From: Patescibacteria group bacterium
GTDB taxonomy: Bacteria; Patescibacteriota; Minisyncoccia; Minisyncoccales; Staskawiczbacteraceae
Assembly (NCBI GenBank): GCA_018894075.1
Contig: JAHIEB010000071.1
Location: 1-6,067 of the forward strand
Length of the DNA stretch: 6,067 bases
Reading direction: 5' to 3'
Numbering within the stretch: the first letter of the stretch is position 1; each line of letters opens with the position of its first letter. This document shows positions 1 to 5,248 of the stretch, piece by piece. Below the pieces are notes generated by a model. The model searched no databases, was not told the origin of the DNA, and saw nothing but the letters and a program-made list of their open reading frames with translations. A program made the translations under genes and the position numbers.

Positions 1-1
1 A

Positions 2-298
2 AAAGCAGTAATTATGCCATGCTTGATTGAGCTTGGGCGAGCCAGCGCATCTGTCCATAAAAATATCGGAGAAAAGATTGACAAAGACTGCCAGCTGGGT
101 ATTATTACAACAAAAGAATTCTTTGAACAAGTGAAAGGGGATAGCAATAAGATATTCTCTTTGTCAGACCCCGACGAGATTTTAAGGAAGATTGAATCCA
201 CTCTCTCAAAAGGAGATTCAATCCTTATTGAGGGGAGAATCAACAAAGAAATCGCAAGCAAAATATATGAAGCCAATCTCAATATCATTAAGCCCTAA
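2..298 (+). CDS. Mur ligase family protein, MurF-like, C-terminal end (5' truncated by window edge)
   Basis: The frame is open to the left edge, so the 98 visible residues are only the C-terminal substrate-binding domain. The ATG at 14 is internal, not the true start. Visible residues 3-12 (VIMPCLIELG) correspond to the strand and loop that in MurF reads roughly 'VLGDMLELG', and in divergent MurF-like ligases 'TPGxVELG'. A helix with a histidine follows (SASVHKNIGEKI), then a strand (LGIITT), and a tail SILIEGRI where classical MurF has VLVKGSR. Classical MurF adds D-Ala-D-Ala to the UDP-MurNAc tripeptide in the cytoplasm. The ATPase domains lie outside the window, so substrate specificity cannot be judged. 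The loss of the KGSR-type motif points to a divergent Mur ligase rather than orthodox MurF. The 3' end overlaps the following aminotransferase by 32 nt, implying one transcript and probable translational coupling. Confidence 0.75.
   Translation, partial: KAVIMPCLIELGRASASVHKNIGEKIDKDCQLGIITTKEFFEQVKGDSNKIFSLSDPDEILRKIESTLSKGDSILIEGRINKEIASKIYEANLNIIKP
78..105 (+). promoter_or_regulatory. Possible internal promoter within the Mur ligase gene
   Basis: A perfect -35 hexamer TTGACA (78-83) is followed after 16 bp by TATTAT (100-105), a 5/6 match to TATAAT. It would start transcription near 112 and could give the aminotransferase gene its own transcript. It lies wholly in coding sequence, has no TGN extension and leaves a leader of about 155 nt, so it may be a chance match. 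Confidence 0.25.
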
Positions 299-1496
299 TA
301 TCCGGAAAGAAGACCTAAAACTGGTTTGGCGCATTTTGTTTAATCCATTCTGCTGGAAAAAAGGGAAGAGCGTTAAAGAATTAGAGCAGAAATTTGCAAA
401 ATATCTCGGCGTAAAGTATGCCGTTTCCTTTAACAGCGGCAGGTCAGCCTTAATGGCGATTTTAAAATCCCTTGATGTGGAGGGGGAGGTTTTGCTTCAG
501 GCTTTTACCTGCATTGCTGCCGTAAACCCTATTATCTGGAGCGGACTCAAACCGCGCTATGTTGACTGCTCCTCTAGCGACTATAACATGGATATGCGCG
601 ACCTAAAGGCCAAAATAGGGCCCCTAGGCCGTGTTTTAATGGTTCAGCATACTTTCGGCCTCCCATGCAATATGGAAGAGGTTTTAAGGCTTGTAAACGA
701 AAAAGGGCTGATTCTAATTGAGGACTGCGCACACGCTTTGGGAGCTGAATACAAAGGGCAGAAAATAGGGACATTCGGCAAGGCCTCGTTTTTTAGTTTT
801 GGAAGAGATAAAATCATTTCCTCTGTTTATGGGGGAATGGCAGTCACGAATGATAAAGACATAGCAAGAAAACTATATGCCCTGCAGAAAGAGTGGAAGA
901 ATCCTTCTTTTTGCTGGATTTTTCAGCAATTATTGCACCCCGTTTTAATGCAGTACATTGTTCTCCCCTTGTATAATATATTCAACCTTGGTAAGGTTTT
1001 TCTGGTTTTATCCCAACGGTTGGGGATTTTATCAAAAGCTGTGCACAAAAAAGAGAAAAAGGGGCGTAAGCCGCGGTACTTTCCCAAAAGCCTCCCCAAT
1101 GCTCTGGCCAGCCTGGCTCTTTTGCAGTTTAGCGACTTAGAGGCTTTTAACCGACATAGGCAGAAGGTAGCCGAATTCTACGATAAAAAACTGACCGGGT
1201 CAGAATATATTCTTCCAAAAAGATTTCCAGAAAGAAAAAGCACATTCTTAAGATACACTGTTCTTCATGACAATGCCCATGAAATCATATACAATGCCTG
1301 GCATAAGGAGAATATAATAATAGGGGATTGGTATATGAGCCCGATAATACCGTGCGACACTGATTTGGCCGGTATTGGCTATGAAAAAGGAATGTGCCCG
1401 AATGCCGAGCGATTGAGCAAAAAAAGCTTCAACCTTCCAACTCATATAAACATCACGTTAAAGGACGCAGAAAGGATCTGCCGACAAGTTCTTTAA
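267..1496 (+). CDS. DegT/DnrJ/EryC1/StrS-family PLP-dependent aminotransferase with hydrophobic insert
   Basis: This 409-residue fold-type I aminotransferase belongs to a family that usually transfers an amino group to a keto-sugar nucleotide. Residues in order: the NSGRSAL cofactor-phosphate loop (about 56-62); ILIEDCAHALGA with D153 for the pyridine nitrogen; SFGRDKIISS with K182 as the likely Schiff-base lysine; GGMAVT (189-194); LPNALASLALLQF (276-288); and the C-terminal CPNAERLSKKSFNLPTHI. Between GGMAVT and LPNAL there is an atypical segment. It is aromatic and hydrophobic at about 213-256, then strongly basic (KAVHKKEKKGRKPR) before 271, suggesting membrane contact. The ATG at 267 is preferred: a longer frame opens at TTG 192 but adds 25 residues lying wholly inside the ligase gene, and family members begin near the 'ISLSPN' segment. 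There is no well-spaced Shine-Dalgarno before 267 (AGGGGAG at 231-237 is too far), so coupling to the ligase is likely. The substrate is not determinable here. Confidence 0.9.
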   Translation: MKPISISLSPNIRKEDLKLVWRILFNPFCWKKGKSVKELEQKFAKYLGVKYAVSFNSGRSALMAILKSLDVEGEVLLQAFTCIAAVNPIIWSGLKPRYVDCSSSDYNMDMRDLKAKIGPLGRVLMVQHTFGLPCNMEEVLRLVNEKGLILIEDCAHALGAEYKGQKIGTFGKASFFSFGRDKIISSVYGGMAVTNDKDIARKLYALQKEWKNPSFCWIFQQLLHPVLMQYIVLPLYNIFNLGKVFLVLSQRLGILSKAVHKKEKKGRKPRYFPKSLPNALASLALLQFSDLEAFNRHRQKVAEFYDKKLTGSEYILPKRFPERKSTFLRYTVLHDNAHEIIYNAWHKENIIIGDWYMSPIIPCDTDLAGIGYEKGMCPNAERLSKKSFNLPTHINITLKDAERICRQVL

Positions 1497-1504
1497 CAAG
1501 GATG

Positions 1505-1532
1505 CTTTGAGATGTCCTCGGGGTCTTTTTTT
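1505..1532 (+). terminator. Weak rho-independent terminator candidate after the aminotransferase gene
   Basis: The arms CTTTGAG (1505-1511) and CTCGGGG (1517-1523) can pair over a 5-nt loop, giving 7 bp of which 3 are G-U in RNA. After TC comes a run of seven T (1526-1532). The position, 8 nt after the stop codon, suits a terminator, but the stem is weak and may give only partial termination. An alternative 6-bp stem (AGGATG with TGTCCT) uses the same region. Confidence 0.4.
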
Positions 1533-1533
1533 A

Positions 1534-1542
1534 TGGTAGAAT
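1534..1542 (+). promoter_or_regulatory. Extended -10 promoter for the FemAB-family gene, predicted leaderless
   Basis: TGG-TAGAAT is an extended -10 element: TG at 1534-1535 and hexamer TAGAAT at 1537-1542, a 5/6 match to TATAAT. No good -35 is seen at 16-18 bp upstream, where the terminator-like hairpin lies, which is typical for TGN-dependent promoters. Six bases (AATAAC) separate the hexamer from the ATG at 1549, so transcription would begin at or next to the start codon. There is no Shine-Dalgarno sequence in the gap, which agrees with a leaderless message. Confidence 0.5.
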
Positions 1543-1548
1543 AATAAC

Positions 1549-2523
1549 ATGGAAATAAGGGAGATTTTAGATAAAGAAACTTGGGAAGGTTTTCTTTCTA
1601 ATTTCAATGAGAAAACGTTCCTTCAGTCATGGAGCTGGGGAGAGTTTCAGTTAAAGCAAGGGAATAAAATATGGAGGCTTGGAATATATAACAATGATTT
1701 AACCGGCCTGGCCTTGGTCGTTAAAATATCTGCCAGACGAGGGACTTTTCTTTTCATACCCCATGGCCCGATTGTCAAAGGTGATAGAAAGGAAGCTTTG
1801 TCTGCCTTGCTATCTTATCTTTCCAATTTAAATGAAAGAGCAAGTTTTATCAGAATTTCGCCTTTTTGGGAACGAAAAGAAGAGACGATTTTCAAGAGTT
1901 TGGGTTTCAGGCCAGCACCCATACATATGCACGCTGAAGTCACATGGGAGTTGGATTTAAGCCCGTCTGAAGAGGATCTCCTGGCTGGGATGAGGAAAAC
2001 AACAAGGTATTTAATAAGGAAGGCGCTAGAGAACAAGGACATTGAAATTTTAAGGACGAATAACCTCAATGAGTTTCTGCCTGTTTATCTTGAAACAAGT
2101 AAAAGGCACAAGTTCGTTGTTTTTTCTGAAAAATATTTGCAGGATGAAATTTCTGCCTTTGGCAAAGACATTTCAGTTTTTCTCGGGAAATACAAAGGAG
2201 AAGTGGTTTCAGCAGCCATTTTTGTTTTTTGGCAGGGTAACGCCTTTTACCACCATTCCGGCTCTCTTGTTACTAAAGCTCCGGTTTCCTATCTCCTTCA
2301 ATGGGAAGCCATTAAAGAAGCGAAAACCCGCGGGTGCAAGACATACAACTTCTGGGGAATTTCTACCGACCCCAAGCATCCATGGGCCGGACTCTCTCAA
2401 TTTAAAATGGGTTTCGGAGGATATCAAAGGGATTTAGTAAAGAGCAAGGATTATGTGCTCTCTTCTGCTTATTGGCCAAACTATATCATTGAGTCTTTGA
2501 GGAAAATTAAGAGAGGTTTTTAA
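1549..2523 (+). CDS. FemAB-family aminoacyltransferase (peptidoglycan interpeptide bridge type)
   Basis: The product has 324 residues. Enzymes of this family use aminoacyl-tRNA to add amino acids to the stem-peptide side chain of lipid II or UDP-MurNAc-pentapeptide, at the inner face of the membrane. Two GNAT-like subdomains can be followed. The first has QSWSWGEFQ (26-34) and the PHGPIV strand (71-76). The second has a TRYLIRKA segment (152-159), LGKYKGEVVSAAIFVFW (212-228), FYHHSGS (233-239), LLQWEAI (249-255), YNFWGI (266-271) and the C-terminal FKMGFGGY (285-292). These are the usual family landmarks. The length and absence of a helical coiled-coil arm resemble FemX-like single-residue transferases more than staphylococcal FemA/FemB. 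The amino acid added cannot be told from sequence. The start has its own promoter, and the stop overlaps the next ATG (TAATG), tying it to the FtsQ-like gene. Confidence 0.9.
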   Translation: MEIREILDKETWEGFLSNFNEKTFLQSWSWGEFQLKQGNKIWRLGIYNNDLTGLALVVKISARRGTFLFIPHGPIVKGDRKEALSALLSYLSNLNERASFIRISPFWERKEETIFKSLGFRPAPIHMHAEVTWELDLSPSEEDLLAGMRKTTRYLIRKALENKDIEILRTNNLNEFLPVYLETSKRHKFVVFSEKYLQDEISAFGKDISVFLGKYKGEVVSAAIFVFWQGNAFYHHSGSLVTKAPVSYLLQWEAIKEAKTRGCKTYNFWGISTDPKHPWAGLSQFKMGFGGYQRDLVKSKDYVLSSAYWPNYIIESLRKIKRGF

Positions 2524-3263
2524 TGCCCAAAAGAAAACCCCATAAGCTGAAAACAAAAAAAAGCATTATAAAAAGCCGTGGTTTTTGGCTTTCAGCACTT
2601 GCGGGAGTTGTTTTAATTACATTGATTTCTCTCGGTTTATTCCTAGATGTTTTTCAAATTAAAAACATTATTGTTTCAGGGAACAGCAATGTGTCTGCGG
2701 AACAAATTACTGCTCTAGTTAACCAAGAGATGGATAAAAATATATCCAGAAGCATTTTTGCAACAAGCGCAAGTAGTTTAACAAAGAAAATATTATCAGA
2801 ATTTCCAAAAATTCAGACAGCTGTTGTTAAAAAAAAGTTGTTTAGCATAATCACAGTCGTCCTGACCGAAAGAGAGCCTGCTCTTGTCTTTGGTGCGTAC
2901 TATCTTGACGCCCAGGGCATTGCTTTTGAGGAATCTTCGGGCGGATTTCCAGTGGTAAGGTATTACGGGACGCAAGACATACAGCTGGGACATGCGGCAA
3001 TTTCAAGAGAATTGGCCGGATATATTCTGGGGATTCAAGAGGTTCTTTCTCTAAACAGCATTACGCTTTCTGAGGCAAATATCAGCTCTCAATCACGGCT
3101 TGATATTCAAACAAGCGAAGGCTGGAAAGTGTATTTTAATTTAGAGGGAGAAATGCAGGGACAGATAAAAAAACTAGCACTTCTTTTAGAAGAGGGGATT
3201 GAAGATAAGGAGAGCTTGACCTATATTGATTTGAGATTTAAAGACAGGGCTTATTATAAATAA
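2523..3263 (+). CDS. ftsQ: FtsQ-like cell division protein (POTRA domain)
   Basis: This is a 246-residue bitopic membrane protein. Residues 1-19 are very basic (cytoplasmic). About 21-41 form a single hydrophobic transmembrane helix. About 44-116 fit a POTRA domain, opening with FQIKNIIVSGNSNVS and ending with the strand TVVLTEREPA. The remainder, ending YIDLRFKDRAYYK, matches the FtsQ/DivIB beta-domain and its typical 'YIDLRF' close. FtsQ bridges early and late divisome proteins (FtsB/FtsL) on the outer side of the membrane. The ATG shares one base with the preceding stop (TAATG), and GAGAGG at 2511-2516 sits 6 nt upstream as a plausible ribosome site, so both reinitiation and direct initiation are possible. 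Unusually, no ftsA or ftsZ follows; the next gene is convergent. Sequence divergence is high, so the call rests on architecture and the C-terminal motif. Confidence 0.85.
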   Translation: MPKRKPHKLKTKKSIIKSRGFWLSALAGVVLITLISLGLFLDVFQIKNIIVSGNSNVSAEQITALVNQEMDKNISRSIFATSASSLTKKILSEFPKIQTAVVKKKLFSIITVVLTEREPALVFGAYYLDAQGIAFEESSGGFPVVRYYGTQDIQLGHAAISRELAGYILGIQEVLSLNSITLSEANISSQSRLDIQTSEGWKVYFNLEGEMQGQIKKLALLLEEGIEDKESLTYIDLRFKDRAYYK

Positions 3264-3266
3264 TAA
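3251..3266. repeat. AT-only inverted repeat at the convergent gene junction
   Basis: TTATTAT (3251-3257) and ATAATAA (3260-3266) are perfect inverted arms around AA. They cover the last FtsQ codons, its stop codon and the whole 3-bp gap before the recR stop. In RNA this gives a 6-bp A-U hairpin with a 4-nt loop, too weak alone to be a good terminator. Just inside recR, CGCCT (3271-3275) and AGGCG (3284-3288) form a second short stem. No T-run follows on either strand. Confidence 0.45.
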
Positions 3267-3860
3267 CTACCGCCTGCTCTTAAAGGCGTTCTCAAGTGTT
3301 TCTTCGTCAGCATACTCAAGTTCAGCTCCAATAGGAAGGCCTAACCCAAGATGCGTAATCTTTAATGGTTTTTCTTTTATTGCTTTAATTACTAAGTCTG
3401 CGGTTGCTTTTCCTTCTGGGGTTGGATTTGTTGCTAAAATCACTTCTTTAAAGGAAGATTTGACCCCGAACCTATGCGGGTCAGCCAGCCTTTCTTCAAG
3501 CTCTTTTAGTCTTATCTCCTCAATATTCTTGCGCAAAATGGAGACGTTGCCTCCGAGAATAAAGTAGAGGCCTTTGTATGTCTTCGTATTTTCAATGGTT
3601 GCAAGGTCTGTCTCTTTTCCAACAACGCAGATCAATGATTTGTCGCGGTCGTGGTTCCTGCAGATTGAGCACAAATCTCCCTCCTCAATGGGGTTAAAGC
3701 AAAACCTACAATACTTCATCTCCTTAATCTCCTTTATCGCCTCTATGAGTTCGTCTATTCGGGGTTTGTGTTTTATTAAATAATAAACAAAGCGGCTGGC
3801 GGTTCTTGGTCCGACAGTAGGAAATTTAGTGAATAGAGCAATCAAGCGCTGGATCTTCAT
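3267..3860 (-). CDS. recR: Recombination mediator protein RecR
   Basis: The product is full length at 197 residues. RecR works with RecO (and RecF) to load RecA on SSB-coated DNA at gaps and stalled forks. An N-terminal helix-hairpin-helix lies at about 7-25 (FTKFPTVGPRTASRF). A four-cysteine zinc finger follows: C51, C54, C64, C67. The Toprim domain covers about 76-165 (ICVVGKETDLATIE, then GLYFILGG, then LATNPTPEGKATA). The C-terminal signature GLPIGAELEYADEETL is at 174-189. Departures from the common form: YHVLGG is YFILGG, ISPL is VSIL, and the usual TR before the GLP motif is TH (169-170). The stop is TAG. The ATG shares one base with the dnaB stop (TAATG), and a purine-rich GGAAGAG lies about 14 nt upstream, farther than ideal, so translation is probably coupled to dnaB. 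Placement beside dnaB suits a replication-repair unit. Confidence 0.96.
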   Translation of the reverse strand: MKIQRLIALFTKFPTVGPRTASRFVYYLIKHKPRIDELIEAIKEIKEMKYCRFCFNPIEEGDLCSICRNHDRDKSLICVVGKETDLATIENTKTYKGLYFILGGNVSILRKNIEEIRLKELEERLADPHRFGVKSSFKEVILATNPTPEGKATADLVIKAIKEKPLKITHLGLGLPIGAELEYADEETLENAFKSRR

Positions 3861-5212
3861 TATGATGTGGCGTACTCTTCCTTCTCAATAGATTTGAAGC
3901 TGGTTCGGTTTTCATCAAAATATAGCTCAATCTCCCCGACCGGCCCGTTTCTATGTTTTGCAATAATTATCTTGGCAACATTCTTTTTTTCTGCGTTCTC
4001 CATATACTTATCTTCTCTGTAAATGAATAGAACTACGTCTGCGTCCTGCTCAATAGCACCTGACTCTCTTAAGTCAGACAGACGGGGAATAGAGGGCGTC
4101 CTGTTTTCTACGGCCCTTGAGAGCTGAGACAGAGCCAAGACAGGGATGTTTAATTCCTTTGCCAAGGATTTTAGGGCTTTGGAGATATCTGAAACCTGCT
4201 GAACAGAAGAGAAGGACTTATTGGAAGAATCCATTAACTGCAAGTAGTCAACAATTATCAGTCCTAAGCCCTTGTCTGCCTGAAGCCTTCTCGCCATTGC
4301 CCTCATTTGCAAAATATTTGTTGAGCCTGCGTCGTCAATGTAAATTGGAGCTTCTGATAATTCTCCCATAGCCGTCTGTAGAATTGTAAAGTCATTTTCA
4401 GGTCCTTCAGCTGATAGCTGGCCCGACCTCAACTTCCAGGAGTCAACTCCTGATTGGGCAGAGAGGATTCTGTCCACAATTTGGTCTTTGGACATTTCCA
4501 AGCTGAACAGACCGACAGGAACTTTTTGGCTGACGGCAATTTGACGGGCCACATCAAGAGCAAGAGAGGACTTTCCCATTGACGGTCTGGCAGCTAGGAT
4601 AATCAGATCCGATTTCTGAAGCCCTGACAACTTGTAATCCAAATCTTTAAATCCGGTAGGCAGGCCTCTTAGAGCGCCTTTGTGCTTTGACAATTCATCA
4701 AGCCTTTCAAAGGTTTCTGGAAGAATATCTTTAATAGGGACAAAGGCCTGGGTTAAGGATTTTTGCCCTATGCCGAAAATAGCTCTTTCGGCTTTATCCA
4801 GCAAAACATCAACGTCTTCAGCTTCGTCAAAAGCATCCAGTCCTATTTGGTCGGAGGTAGAGATTAAATCTCTTAATACCTTCTTCCCTGTGACAATCTT
4901 TGCGTAATTAAAAACATGGGTGGCTGTGGGAACCGAATTAATCAATGTGGTTAAATAGCCAGAACCGCCGATGAATTCCAGCTTCCCCCTTTCTCTTAAT
5001 CTGCTTGTAATGGAAAGCAGGTCGATGGGCTCTTGCTTTTGATACAGATCGGCCATTGCCTGGAAAATCTCTCTGTGTGTGTCTTTATAAAAGTCCTCTG
5101 GCTTGACTAAATCAACAACCTTGACAATGGCGTTTTTATCTAACATCAAACATCCCAGCAAACTCTGTTCAGCCTCTATATTTTGAGGCGGTAGTTTTTC
5201 TTGATTAGTCAT
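3860..5212 (-). CDS. dnaB: Replicative DNA helicase DnaB
   Basis: The product is a complete 450-residue RecA-fold hexameric helicase that unwinds DNA ahead of the replisome and recruits DnaG primase. The N-terminal domain (about 5-105) starts with PPQNIEAEQSLLG. A helical linker covers about 106-180, and the ATPase domain starts near LPTGFKDLD (184-192). Visible motifs: Walker A ARPSMGKSS (208-216, K214); the SLEMS segment with catalytic E239; Walker B LIIVDYLQL (318-326, D322); SQLSRAVENR (362-371); PRLSDLRESGAIEQDAD (376-392); and KHRNGPVGE (419-427) carrying the likely arginine finger R421. There is no intein at the P-loop or elsewhere, although DnaB is a frequent intein host. The ATG at 5210-5212 has no Shine-Dalgarno and lies directly after a promoter, consistent with a leaderless mRNA. 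It is followed without a gap by recR. Confidence 0.98.
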   Translation of the reverse strand: MTNQEKLPPQNIEAEQSLLGCLMLDKNAIVKVVDLVKPEDFYKDTHREIFQAMADLYQKQEPIDLLSITSRLRERGKLEFIGGSGYLTTLINSVPTATHVFNYAKIVTGKKVLRDLISTSDQIGLDAFDEAEDVDVLLDKAERAIFGIGQKSLTQAFVPIKDILPETFERLDELSKHKGALRGLPTGFKDLDYKLSGLQKSDLIILAARPSMGKSSLALDVARQIAVSQKVPVGLFSLEMSKDQIVDRILSAQSGVDSWKLRSGQLSAEGPENDFTILQTAMGELSEAPIYIDDAGSTNILQMRAMARRLQADKGLGLIIVDYLQLMDSSNKSFSSVQQVSDISKALKSLAKELNIPVLALSQLSRAVENRTPSIPRLSDLRESGAIEQDADVVLFIYREDKYMENAEKKNVAKIIIAKHRNGPVGEIELYFDENRTSFKSIEKEEYATS

Positions 5213-5218
5213 AGTTTT

Positions 5219-5247
5219 TATATATCAGATATACCTGGCCCTGACAA
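5219..5247 (-). promoter_or_regulatory. Sigma70-type promoter for dnaB-recR, predicted leaderless
   Basis: On the - strand, TTGTCA (complement of 5242-5247; 5/6 match to TTGACA) is separated by exactly 17 bp from TATATA (5219-5224). TATATA is preceded by TGA, giving an extended -10. Only AAAACT (6 nt) lies between the -10 and the dnaB ATG, so the transcript should begin at or within a base or so of the start codon. The -35 begins just past the cysS stop codon. This means dnaB-recR can be transcribed independently of cysS, with readthrough also possible because no terminator is seen in the gap. Confidence 0.6.
5221..5233. repeat. 13-bp dyad overlapping the dnaB -10 element (possible operator)
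   Basis: TATATC-A-GATATA is a perfect inverted repeat of 6-bp arms around one base. It overlaps the -10 hexamer and the adjoining spacer of the dnaB promoter. A repressor bound here would block polymerase. In an AT-rich gap such a dyad can also arise by chance, and no regulator is encoded nearby. Confidence 0.35.
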
Positions 5248-5248
5248 G

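Noticed and set aside
14..16. ATG at 14 as the true start of the first gene
   Set aside because: The frame is open to the left edge and residues before the ATG (KAVI) continue the expected beta-strand of the Mur ligase C-terminal domain.
192..266. N-terminal extension of the aminotransferase from TTG 192
   Set aside because: The extra 25 residues lie wholly inside the Mur ligase gene, show no aminotransferase-like features, and the TTG has a purine run touching it rather than properly spaced. ATG 267 fits the family start.
2069..2437. 122-residue + strand frame inside the FemAB-family gene
   Set aside because: It is fully contained in a well-supported gene in another frame, has no recognisable domain and no start signal of its own.
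4117..4371. 84-residue + strand frame antisense to dnaB
   Set aside because: It is antisense to the conserved ATPase region of dnaB and its composition is that expected from the reverse complement of that gene; no ribosome site or promoter was seen.
5117..5122. TTGACA on the + strand within dnaB as a promoter
   Set aside because: It is antisense to dnaB, lies in coding sequence, has no convincing -10 at 16-18 bp, and no + strand gene follows.
3860..5212. Intein or other insertion in dnaB
   Set aside because: The P-loop, Walker B and downstream motifs follow at normal spacing and the total length is typical, so nothing is inserted.
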